Shown one piece after another: positions 1 to 5,725 of a DNA stretch of 18,046 nucleotides (within the stretch, counting starts at the first letter, position 1; each line of letters starts with the position of its first letter). The notes below the pieces were generated by a model that was given only the letters and a program-made list of their open reading frames with translations, did no database searches and was not told the DNA's origin. The translations under genes were made by a program, and so were the position numbers. The stretch is from JBLNDG01 sp050261415 (GTDB lineage: Bacteria > Bacillota > Clostridia > Lutisporales > Lutisporaceae). The stretch is from positions 1-18,046 of the forward strand of contig JBLNDG010000242.1 in the NCBI GenBank assembly GCA_050261415.1. Direction: 5' to 3'.

Positions 1-117
1 AGAGAATCATTGACTAATAACGGGGTGCTTTTTGTCGGAAGCACGGAACAGATAATCCTTTCACAGAGGTACAAGCTTGAGCCGGTGAAGACTTTTTTCT
101 ACAAAAGAAGTGTGTAA
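1..117 (+). CDS. C-terminal end of a CheR-like chemotaxis protein methyltransferase (5' truncated)
   Basis: Frame 1 is open from the window edge to a TAA at 115-117 and gives the last 38 residues of a protein. The tail reads NGVLFVGSTEQI, then a run ending TFFYKRSV. A glycine-hydrophobic strand with G-[SH]-[TS]-E, followed about 20 residues later by an aromatic-rich F(F)Y(K/R) end, is the usual close of CheR-type SAM-dependent methyltransferases, which methylate glutamates of chemoreceptors in the cytoplasm. The catalytic core and SAM site lie outside the window, so the call rests on this short tail alone. A rho-independent terminator follows 3 bases after the stop, so this is the end of its transcript. 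Another class I methyltransferase is possible. Confidence 0.6.
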   Translation, partial: RESLTNNGVLFVGSTEQIILSQRYKLEPVKTFFYKRSV

Positions 118-120
118 GAT

Positions 121-143
121 AAAAAGCCCATTCGGGCTTTTTT
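121..143 (+). terminator. Rho-independent terminator of the cheR-like gene
   Basis: AAAAAGCCC (121-129) pairs with GGGCTTTTT (134-142) around an ATTC tetraloop and runs into a T-rich tail. It starts 3 bases after the TAA of the truncated gene. Confidence 0.85.
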
Positions 144-156
144 GTTTTCAAAAATG

Positions 157-178
157 AAAAAACGCAGTATTTTCTGCG
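157..178 (-). terminator. Terminator of the minus-strand tRNA pair
   Basis: Read on the minus strand, CGCAG (plus 178-174) and CTGCG (plus 167-163) form a 5-bp stem with a 6-base loop, followed directly by six T residues (plus 162-157). It lies 16 bases beyond the encoded CCA end of tRNA-Phe, so it converges with the terminator of the plus-strand gene. Confidence 0.7.
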
Positions 179-193
179 CTGCAACGGGATTCA

Positions 194-269
<76 letters not shown>

Positions 270-274
270 ATATA

Positions 275-351
275 TGGTGGGCCTTCAGGGACTCGAACCC
301 CGGACCAACCGGTTATGAGCCGGTTGCTCTAACCAACTGAGCTAAAGGCCC
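275..351 (-). tRNA. tRNA with CAT anticodon, probably tRNA-Ile2 (lysidine-modified) rather than elongator tRNA-Met
   Basis: The minus strand gives a full cloverleaf: acceptor GGGCCTT/AAGGCCC, discriminator A, encoded CCA, D arm GCTCAGTTGGTTAGAGC, anticodon stem ACCGG/CCGGT with loop CTCATAA, and T arm CGGGG-TTCGAGT-CCCTG. It is not an initiator: position 1 (G) pairs normally with C72, and the anticodon stem has CGG/CCG rather than three consecutive G-C pairs. The acceptor stem has C4-G69 and C5-G68, the pairs reported to let TilS recognise tRNA-Ile2 and reject elongator tRNA-Met. The gene structure is certain; the isotype is inferred. Confidence 0.93.
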
Positions 352-370
352 AATTACGACAACGAAAATA

Positions 371-399
371 ATTTTATAATATTTTTGACATTTTGTCAA
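371..399 (-). promoter_or_regulatory. Sigma-A-type promoter of the tRNA pair
   Basis: On the minus strand TTGACA (plus 399-394) is followed after exactly 17 bases by TAAAAT (plus 376-371), with the first tRNA base about 20 nt downstream of the -10. The -35 hexamer is half of a perfect inverted repeat, TTGACATTTTGTCAA (plus 385-399), so a second TTGACA faces the opposite way towards the cotS-like gene. Confidence 0.8.
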
Positions 400-427
400 C
401 CACTCGTTTTAAAATTTATTTATGAAA

Positions 428-466
428 AAACCACAAAACGGGATATGGTTCAGGCTTCCGTGGTTT
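428..466. other. Inverted repeat between the tRNA promoter and the cotS-like gene
   Basis: AAACCAC (428-434) and GTGGTTT (460-466) are perfect complements. The 25-base interior can partly pair (CGGGA at 439-443 with TTCCG at 456-460, including a G-T pair). It could be a leader hairpin on the plus strand, or on the minus strand a terminator whose stem runs straight into a T-rich tail (plus 430-425). No gene on the minus strand ends here, so its role is unclear. Confidence 0.45.
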
Positions 467-547
467 ATTTAATTTAAATGCAATAAAACTATGTGACTTA
501 AAATATATATTATATATAGTTTATTACATTTGATTGGAGTGAATCTA

Positions 548-1648
548 ATGCAGCCGGACCTGATTTGCAAATACTCCTCGGATATAAACCAGAAAGAAGC
601 TGCGATGCTTGACAGTATACTTAAGCATTATGATTTTAATATACTCTCTGTTGAAAAAGTGAGAAGCGCTTATAAGGTATATACCGATAATGGAGTTTTT
701 TGTTTAAAAAGAGTAGGGCACGGCTATAGAAAAGCAAAAAAATGTTTTTATATTATAAAACACCTCCGAGATAAGGGTTTTAACAATGTTGCGGAGTACT
801 ACCAAACTCGGGAAAAGAAGATTTTCCTCAAGCTGGATGATGCGGCCTTTTACATTACATACTGGATTGAAGGCCGTGAGGCAAGCTTTCGAATCATAGA
901 TGATATTTTGCGGTGTGCCGAGCTGCTCGCCTCCTTTCATAACCATGCCAAAGGTTTTGAAGCGCCAAAACATGTAACAATCAAGTCCGACTATAAGAAA
1001 TGGAAAAAGCATTTTGAAAAATATTTGAAGCAGATGGAAGCTTTCAAATCCTCCATAGATAAACTTAAACTCAAATCCGAGTTTGATTATATGTATAGGA
1101 ACTGTGCAGATTACTATTGCAATGAAGCAAGGCTGGCTATCAAGCTATTGAAGCAAAGCAAATATGCCGATTTGAGTGAATACCAGAAAAACGAACTATA
1201 TGTATGCCATGACAGCTTCTATTATCAAAATATTATAATTAGTGACAGTAAAGAATTATACCTGGTTGACCTGGAATCCTGCCTATATGATATCCCAATG
1301 AGCGACCTGGGGAAGTTTATAAGAAGGGTAATGACCAAAGGAAAATACAAGTGGGATTTTGACCTATGCAGAAAAATAATAGAGAGCTACAGTAAAATAC
1401 GCCCGGTTTCCAAAGAAGAATATGCAATCCTGCTGACAATGCTAATATTCCCGCATAAGTTCTGGAAGCTCGGAAGAAAAAGGTATGTAAAGAATAAAAA
1501 ATGGAATGAAGAAAAATTCAAGAAAAAACTTAAAAAGATTATCAAATACCGGGAATATAAGAAAGAATTCATAAAATGCTTCATGTCTTTTTATAATCCC
1601 GGCTTTGAATTCAGTCCTGATGAGCTGGAGGTTTCTATTAAACACTAA
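548..1648 (+). CDS. CotS-family spore coat protein with a kinase-like (aminoglycoside phosphotransferase) fold
   Basis: A 366-residue soluble protein. ATG at 548 is preferred over the in-frame TTG at 530 because GGAGTG (536-541) sits 6 bases before it. It has no signal peptide. A candidate ATP-site lysine is in FCLKRV (K54). A helical middle follows, then the C-lobe signature CHDSFYYQN at about 220-228, and LVDLESCLYDIPMSDLGKFIRR from about 239, with the metal-binding-type Asp at 241. This arrangement is typical of CotS/YutH/YsxE-like proteins, which are made in the mother cell and placed in the spore coat. The usual loop is H-x-D-x4-N, but here it is H-D-S-x4-N, so the catalytic Asp position holds Ser; it may be a pseudokinase. 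A weak sigma-A-like pair, TGTGAC (492-497) and TATAGT (515-520), lies upstream; no clear sigma-E or sigma-K promoter was seen. Confidence 0.82.
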   Translation: MQPDLICKYSSDINQKEAAMLDSILKHYDFNILSVEKVRSAYKVYTDNGVFCLKRVGHGYRKAKKCFYIIKHLRDKGFNNVAEYYQTREKKIFLKLDDAAFYITYWIEGREASFRIIDDILRCAELLASFHNHAKGFEAPKHVTIKSDYKKWKKHFEKYLKQMEAFKSSIDKLKLKSEFDYMYRNCADYYCNEARLAIKLLKQSKYADLSEYQKNELYVCHDSFYYQNIIISDSKELYLVDLESCLYDIPMSDLGKFIRRVMTKGKYKWDFDLCRKIIESYSKIRPVSKEEYAILLTMLIFPHKFWKLGRKRYVKNKKWNEEKFKKKLKKIIKYREYKKEFIKCFMSFYNPGFEFSPDELEVSIKH

Positions 1649-1718
1649 AATTTAACAGAGAATCCCTTTTTCCATTTATTACAGTTTACCATAACTAAAA
1701 TTTATGTTACTCTGTAGT

Positions 1719-1831
1719 AAGAGTCGAATCTTCCATAATGGAAGAGCGGGGGACAATAATCTTTGGGGTGAAGCCATTTCCATGGCAGGGTGTACTCTTT
1801 TACCTAACCCGTCAACTAACCTCGCAGACTA
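1719..1831 (+). ncRNA. Cyclic-di-AMP riboswitch (ydaO/yuaA class)
   Basis: The 5' leader of the NlpC/P60 gene carries the conserved blocks of the ydaO aptamer in order: AGTC-GAATC (1722-1730), GCGGGGGAC (1746-1754), TTTGGGGTGAA (1762-1772), and a terminal block AACCCGTCAACTAACCTCGC (1806-1825) ending in GACT (1827-1830). GACT pairs with AGTC as the closing P1 stem. The class binds c-di-AMP and often controls cell-wall hydrolases and potassium transport. The aptamer ends only 5 bases before the GGGAGG ribosome site, and no intrinsic terminator is visible between them. TTTACC (1685-1690) and TACTCT (1708-1713), 17 bases apart, form a weak candidate promoter that would start transcription at about 1719. 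Confidence 0.93.
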
Positions 1832-1846
1832 AAAAGGGAGGTACAT

Positions 1847-2557
1847 ATGTCACAATTCAAAAAACTCTTATTTTTTGGTGCAGTACTTGTTTTGTTATTC
1901 GGTCTAAGCACAGCCACGGTATATGCAGCTGAAAACAAAACAGTTTCTGTAACCGCGTCAGCCCTGAATCTTCGTAAAGGTCCGTCCACATCAAAAAGTA
2001 TTGTGGTTACCTTGAAGAAAGGCCTAAAGTTGACTGTTATTGACCAATCCAACGGATGGTACAAAGTGAAAACACCGGCAGGAACCTTAGGGTGGGTAAT
2101 TGGTACATATGTCACATCAAGTGGCACAACCGCAGCACGGGGAAATGTTACAAGGACATTAACTGCGGCAACTTCAAGTGTTTCATCGGAAGTCATAAGC
2201 TTCGCTAAGAAATATCTTGGAGTGAAGTATGTCTGGGGTGGAGAATCACCATCAGGTTTCGACTGTTCGGGATTTGTATACTATGTATTCAAACATTTTG
2301 GCTTCGGCATGGAGCGCACAGCGTCAAGCCAGGCAAGCCAAGGCGAAAAAATCGGCAAGTCGGAACTGAAGCCTGGTGATCTTGTATTCTTTGATACCAA
2401 CGGAGGACATAACAAAATAAACCATGTAGGCATATATATCGGTGGCGGCAAGTTTATTCAATCATCATCGGGAAGCTCTGCTCACAAGGTAGTAATATCA
2501 AACCTGACATCCGGATTTTATGCAGACGCTTACATGACAGCAAGGAGACTTATATAG
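1847..2557 (+). CDS. Secreted SH3b-NlpC/P60 cell-wall peptidase
   Basis: A 236-residue protein starting at ATG 1847 with GGGAGG (1836-1841) at good spacing. Residues 1-28 form a signal peptide (KK, a hydrophobic stretch, then VYAA). Residues 32-92 match a bacterial SH3 domain (ALNLRKGPS, GWYKV, LGWV). A Ser/Thr/Ala-rich linker leads to an NlpC/P60 domain (114-236) with Cys140 in FDCSGFVYYVF and His193 in NHVGIYIGGGKFIQ. The third active-site position appears to be Gln205, where His is common. NlpC/P60 enzymes usually cut the D-Glu/meso-DAP (or Lys) bond in peptidoglycan stem peptides outside the cell, and the SH3b domain binds the wall. The c-di-AMP riboswitch ties its expression to wall and turgor signalling. 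It is monocistronic, closed by a strong terminator. Confidence 0.93.
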   Translation: MSQFKKLLFFGAVLVLLFGLSTATVYAAENKTVSVTASALNLRKGPSTSKSIVVTLKKGLKLTVIDQSNGWYKVKTPAGTLGWVIGTYVTSSGTTAARGNVTRTLTAATSSVSSEVISFAKKYLGVKYVWGGESPSGFDCSGFVYYVFKHFGFGMERTASSQASQGEKIGKSELKPGDLVFFDTNGGHNKINHVGIYIGGGKFIQSSSGSSAHKVVISNLTSGFYADAYMTARRLI

Positions 2558-2566
2558 TCTTAAAGT

Positions 2567-2617
2567 AAAAAACACTGTTCAAATGCTTTAATGAAAAGCA
2601 TTCCAACAGTGTTTTTT
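2567..2617 (+). terminator. Strong (probably bidirectional) terminator of the NlpC/P60 gene
   Basis: AAAAAACACTGTT (2567-2579) and AACAGTGTTTTTT (2605-2617) form a perfect 13-bp stem. Inside, AATGCTT (2582-2588) and AAGCATT (2596-2602) add a second stem. A-rich and T-rich flanks let it work from either side. Confidence 0.9.
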
Positions 2618-2669
2618 ATTCTGCTGTTTTTAAACATAAGAGGACTCACATATTTTATATTTTTTGCAC

Positions 2670-2692
2670 AAAAAAACAGATTTTTCAATCTG
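2670..2692 (-). terminator. Terminator of tRNA-Pro
   Basis: On the minus strand CAGATT (plus 2692-2687), a 4-base GAAA loop and AATCTG (plus 2682-2677) are followed by seven T residues (plus 2676-2670). It is about 20 bases past the CCA end of tRNA-Pro. Confidence 0.85.
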
Positions 2693-2711
2693 CGCATCTT
2701 ATCATTATTGA

Positions 2712-2788
2712 TGGTCGGGGCGACAGGATTTGAACCTGCGACCTCTTGGTCCCGAACCAAGCGCGCTACCAAGCTGCGCTACGCCCCG
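2712..2788 (-). tRNA. tRNA-Pro (CGG)
   Basis: The minus strand folds into a complete cloverleaf: acceptor CGGGGCG/CGCCCCG, discriminator A, encoded CCA (plus 2712-2714), D arm GCGCAGCTTGGTAGCGC, anticodon stem CTTGG/CCAAG with loop TTCGGGA, and T arm GCAGG-TTCAAAT-CCTGT. The anticodon is CGG, reading CCG, with G37 as usual for proline tRNAs. It is a single-gene unit with its own promoter and terminator. Confidence 0.97.
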
Positions 2789-2804
2789 TAAAGCTGACAA
2801 TAAT

Positions 2805-2833
2805 ACTATATACTTTAAAACCAGTTATGTCAA
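2805..2833 (-). promoter_or_regulatory. Sigma-A promoter of tRNA-Pro
   Basis: On the minus strand TTGACA (plus 2833-2828) and TATAGT (plus 2810-2805) are separated by exactly 17 bases, and the mature tRNA starts 16 bases beyond the -10. This is a near-consensus strong promoter. Confidence 0.88.
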
Positions 2834-2933
2834 TATAAAATAAAATAAAATTTACTGGGTTAAAAGGTTAAATTCTTCGTCTTGTCGAATATTTAAAAAA
2901 AAATACGAATAAGAGGTATTATGGAGGTGTCTT

Positions 2934-4559
2934 ATGAGACTTTCATTTTTGGGAGCTGCAGAAACCGTAACCGGATCATGTTACCTTTTGAATTTTGATA
3001 ATATGAAGGTTTTGGTAGATTGCGGCATGTATCAGGGCGGGAGTGAAGCCGATGATTTGAATTTTGAAGAATTCCGCTTCAATCCTGCAGAAATCGATTA
3101 TCTGCTTCTTACACATGCACATATAGATCACAGTGGAAGAATTCCGCAGCTTGTTAAAAGAGGATTTAAGGGAAAAATAATAACATCCAGACCTACTTGT
3201 GAACTTTGTAAAATAATGCTTCCTGACAGTGCTCACATACAAGAGATGGAAACAGAGTGGCAGAACAGGAAAAGGCAAAGAGCGGGAAAGCCGCCTGTTG
3301 AAGCTCTGTATACCTTGAAGGATGCAAGTGATTCCCTGAACTTTTTCAAACCGGTTGATTACAATGAAATAGTAGGTTTGAGCCCTTCTGTAAGAATCAG
3401 ATTCAGGGATGCCGGACACATACTTGGTTCTTCATCAATTGAGATGTGGGTAAATGAAAATTCAAAAGAATTTAAGGTCGTTTTTTCCGGTGACCTTGGA
3501 AATATAAACATTCCTATCATGAAGGACCCGACAGTGATAGAGGATGCAGACTATGTAATAGTCGAATCAACTTACGGCAACCGGCTTCATAAGGATACCC
3601 AGAACAAGGCATTGGTGCTGCTCGATATAATAAATGACACAGTAGAAAAAGGCGGCAATGTTGTTATACCTTCCTTTGCAATAGAAAGGACACAGGAAAT
3701 ACTGTACATGTTGAATATGCTTAAGGAAGCCAAATTTTCAAAGCTCAGGGACATTCCCGTATATGTCGACAGCCCTCTTGCAATTAATGCTACAAAGATA
3801 TTTGAAGATTTTTCATCTTATCTTGATGAGGAGGCTCAAAGCTTCATCAGTGCCGGAGATGATCCCTTCAGCTTCCCGAACCTGTTCTTTACACAAACTG
3901 CTGATGAATCAAAGGCAATAAATACAAGTGAAGGAAGCAGCATAATCTTATCAGCCAGCGGCATGTGCGAAGCCGGAAGGATAAAGCACCATCTGAAGCA
4001 TAATCTCTGGAGGAAGGAATCCAGCATAGTTTTTGTAGGCTACCAGGCTAAAAACACCTTGGGCAGAAAAATACTGGACGGCGAAAAAAATGTAAAGATA
4101 TTCGGCGAGGATATTAGTGTAAACTGCAGTATCTATTCAATAGACGGTTTTTCCGGACACGCCGACCAGAAGGGACTCATGAACTGGCTGTCAAGCTTCA
4201 CAAAGAAACCGGCAAAAATATTCCTTACCCATGGTGAAGATGACGCTCTGACAGAGTTCTCAAAGCTTATTACAGAGGAGCTGGGCATTGAAAACGAAAT
4301 TGCCAGACTCGGACAGAATGTAGAACTTACAGCCGGATTCCATACTGTCATACCGATTGAGAGGTATATGTCACACAAGCAAAGCATCAGCAGCACAATC
4401 GCGGATGTCAAAGCAAGCTTTGGCAATACAATTGACAGCCTGCAATCATACATGAACAGCAATGATAACATCAAGCTGAACAAGCTGTCTTACATGCTGG
4501 AGAAGCTTGAAGATGTAATTTCGGATATTAATAACGAAATTAAAAAAGATTCTAAGTAG
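2934..4559 (+). CDS. Beta-CASP metallo-beta-lactamase-fold RNA-processing nuclease (CPSF73/Ysh1-like)
   Basis: A 541-residue cytoplasmic protein, ATG 2934 with GGAGGTG (2923-2929) upstream. The lactamase-fold metal motifs are visible: TETVTGSC-type opening strand, H61-A-H63-I-D65-H66, H162 in GHILGSS and D187 in SGDLGN. Beta-CASP elements follow: E211 in ESTYG, SASGMCEAGRIKHHLKHN, and FSGHADQKGL with the final His. The order matches bacterial homologues of the eukaryotic 3'-end endonuclease CPSF73 and of RNase J relatives, which act on RNA with two zinc ions. The last ~65 residues (from about 476) are charged and helical, look coiled-coil-like and lie outside the catalytic core. The gene is flanked by a tRNA on one side and a terminator on the other, so it is probably a single-gene unit. 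The exact RNA substrate cannot be read from sequence. Confidence 0.9.
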   Translation: MRLSFLGAAETVTGSCYLLNFDNMKVLVDCGMYQGGSEADDLNFEEFRFNPAEIDYLLLTHAHIDHSGRIPQLVKRGFKGKIITSRPTCELCKIMLPDSAHIQEMETEWQNRKRQRAGKPPVEALYTLKDASDSLNFFKPVDYNEIVGLSPSVRIRFRDAGHILGSSSIEMWVNENSKEFKVVFSGDLGNINIPIMKDPTVIEDADYVIVESTYGNRLHKDTQNKALVLLDIINDTVEKGGNVVIPSFAIERTQEILYMLNMLKEAKFSKLRDIPVYVDSPLAINATKIFEDFSSYLDEEAQSFISAGDDPFSFPNLFFTQTADESKAINTSEGSSIILSASGMCEAGRIKHHLKHNLWRKESSIVFVGYQAKNTLGRKILDGEKNVKIFGEDISVNCSIYSIDGFSGHADQKGLMNWLSSFTKKPAKIFLTHGEDDALTEFSKLITEELGIENEIARLGQNVELTAGFHTVIPIERYMSHKQSISSTIADVKASFGNTIDSLQSYMNSNDNIKLNKLSYMLEKLEDVISDINNEIKKDSK

Positions 4560-4583
4560 TATTACATTTTTATACTCTAGTGT

Positions 4584-4632
4584 AAAAACCGCGAACTTCA
4601 ACAAATAATAAACATTGAAGTCCGTGATTTTT
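4584..4632 (+). terminator. Terminator of the beta-CASP nuclease gene
   Basis: An 18-base arm starting AAAAACCGCG (4584-4601) pairs with 4615-4632, ending CCGTGATTTTT, with two mismatches and one G-T pair around a 13-base loop. A T-run closes the right arm. It starts 24 bases after the stop codon. Confidence 0.75.
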
Positions 4633-4652
4633 GCATATAAGTATGCAAAAAT
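4627..4652. repeat. Perfect 11-bp inverted repeat overlapping the terminator
   Basis: ATTTTTGCATA (4627-4637) and TATGCAAAAAT (4642-4652) are perfect complements around TAAG, and the left arm overlaps the right arm of the preceding terminator. The two hairpins are therefore mutually exclusive in RNA. The TTTGCATA half also matches the repeats in the liv leader (5512-5590). The rest of the gap to 4782 has further weak hairpins (AAATATTTGT with ACAAAATATTT; GGTTTT with AAAACC at 4683-4697) but no clear promoter. Confidence 0.5.
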
Positions 4653-4782
4653 ATTTGTGAAACAAAATATTTGAGGCGATCAGGTTTTTTCAAAACCGGG
4701 AGTATATATTTTTTTTGAGCCCACAAAATATAAATAGAAGTTGATACAGATATTAACGACATATCCCCGGGAGGCAAAGATC

Positions 4783-5379
4783 ATGCTTAACACGTTCAGA
4801 AATGAAGAACTCATAAAAGTGCAAGGCAAAACATACCCTGTTGTCGGTGGAAGGCTCAGGCTTGCCCATAACGAAAACAAGACTTTGTCAATAGAAACCA
4901 ATGTAATATCCTACAACGAGGATTCCACTGTCGTCCAGGCGCTTGTAAAAACAGAAAAGGGAACCTTTAACGGCTTGGGCAATGCCTCAGTAAAACGGGA
5001 CAGGGTACTTTCAAATGCAATACTTGAACTGGCAGAAACCAGAGCAATAGCAAGAGCTTTAAGGTTTGCAGGGTATGGAGTTGAATATACAGGCTATGAA
5101 GAAGTAGGAGACAATAAGAGTACAACCCCTGATGAGCATGAACATCCCCTGGAAGAGCCAGGAAAAACAGAGGCGGCTGCAGCGACAAAGGCACAGTTGA
5201 ATACTATTTTTTCTATAGCACGCAGTATGAATATGACCAATGATGAACTTAGGGAGCTTATCCAGGAGAAGACCGGAAAAAGCTTCAGCAAGGACCTTTC
5301 AAAAAAAGATGCAAGTCAGATCATCAGTTTTCTTAGGGAGAAGGAGACTGTGCAAAGTCCTGAAAACAAGCTTATGTAA
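4783..5379 (+). CDS. Putative single-strand DNA annealing-type protein (ERF/Rad52-like), stand-alone
   Basis: A 198-residue soluble protein. ATG 4783 is chosen because GGGAGG (4769-4774) lies 8 bases upstream; a longer in-frame reading from TTG 4741 lacks a ribosome site. Residues 8-105 form one domain: IKVQGKTYPVVGGRLRLAH, a beta-rich middle, and a helix with the motif ELAETRAIARALRFAGYGVEYTG (82-104). An [ES]-x-x-ETRA-[IV]-x-RAL-x-x-AGYG helix is common in phage ERF/Rad52-type annealing proteins. An acidic, low-complexity linker (105-133) leads to a small helical domain (134-186: TKAQLNTIF, DELRELIQ, SKKDASQIISFL) like those at the C-termini of phage recombination proteins. It is bounded by terminators and there are no phage genes nearby. 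The family assignment is by pattern only; it could be an uncharacterised clostridial family. Confidence 0.5.
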   Translation: MLNTFRNEELIKVQGKTYPVVGGRLRLAHNENKTLSIETNVISYNEDSTVVQALVKTEKGTFNGLGNASVKRDRVLSNAILELAETRAIARALRFAGYGVEYTGYEEVGDNKSTTPDEHEHPLEEPGKTEAAAATKAQLNTIFSIARSMNMTNDELRELIQEKTGKSFSKDLSKKDASQIISFLREKETVQSPENKLM

Positions 5380-5384
5380 GGAAT

Positions 5385-5429
5385 AAATATATTACCTTTT
5401 GCAATACTGGAAGGGTAATATATTTTTTT
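5385..5429 (+). terminator. Terminator after the annealing-like gene
   Basis: AAATATATTACC (5385-5396) and GGTAATATATTT (5414-5425) form a perfect 12-bp stem, with two extra A-T pairs inside, followed by a T-run to 5429. It begins 5 bases past the stop codon. Confidence 0.88.
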
Positions 5430-5511
5430 GACTTTACCTTATAAAAGTTTAACATAATTACCATAACTATGCAGGAATAATAATATTTTTGTAGAATCAT
5501 AATGGTATTAT

Positions 5512-5590
5512 TTTGCATATCTATACAACATTTCAAATTTCTATTTGCATAATATACAATATTATAAATGTAATTTGCATATATATACGA
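5512..5590 (+). promoter_or_regulatory. Three direct repeats in the liv operon leader (candidate operator array)
   Basis: TTTGCATATCTATACAA (from 5512), TTTGCATAATATACAAT (from 5544) and TTTGCATATATATACGA (from 5574) share TTTGCATA-N(0-2)-TATAC. The starts are 32 and 30 bases apart, about three helical turns, so proteins bound to them would sit on the same DNA face. Each unit is also a near-palindrome (TTGCATA / TATACAA). The rest of the 5430-5725 leader is very AT-rich; no promoter stands out. Confidence 0.6.
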
Positions 5591-5667
5591 AGCAGAAAGT
5601 GCAGATATATACATGTCATTTTTTCGGTATTTTCTTATATATTTATTTGTATAGACAACAGTTTAAC

Positions 5668-5678
5668 AAAAGGAGGTG
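5668..5678 (+). promoter_or_regulatory. Orphan Shine-Dalgarno-like sequence in the liv leader
   Basis: AAAAGGAGGTG is an almost perfect complement of the 16S 3' end, but no ATG, GTG or TTG lies 5-12 bases downstream. The nearest in-frame start, ATG 5696, is 17 bases away and would add ten residues (MNRINGRRIE) before the lipoprotein signal. The real livK site is GGGAGGAGG at 5711-5719. Confidence 0.4.
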
Positions 5679-5725
5679 TTTACTTTACTTTATTAATGAA
5701 CCGAATAAATGGGAGGAGGATTGAA

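Noticed and set aside
530..547. TTG start for the cotS-like gene
   Set aside because: No ribosome site precedes it, while GGAGTG is ideally spaced for ATG 548.
1738..1932. Open frame of 64 codons across the NlpC/P60 leader
   Set aside because: It covers the c-di-AMP aptamer and runs into the NlpC/P60 gene in another frame; its start has no ribosome site.
2591..2791. Plus-strand open frame ending in VGATGFEPATSWSRTKRATKLRYAP
   Set aside because: This peptide is the well-known artefact of translating the antisense of a proline tRNA gene; the frame overlaps the tRNA-Pro and two terminators.
5512..5590. The leader repeats as a CRISPR array
   Set aside because: The repeat core is only about 15 bases, the repeats are imperfect, the intervals are AT-rich leader rather than distinct spacers, and no cas gene is present.
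5513..5725. 71-codon N-terminal extension of livK
   Set aside because: It consists of AT-rich leader with the direct repeats, lacks a ribosome site at its start, and would bury the lipoprotein signal that begins at 5726.
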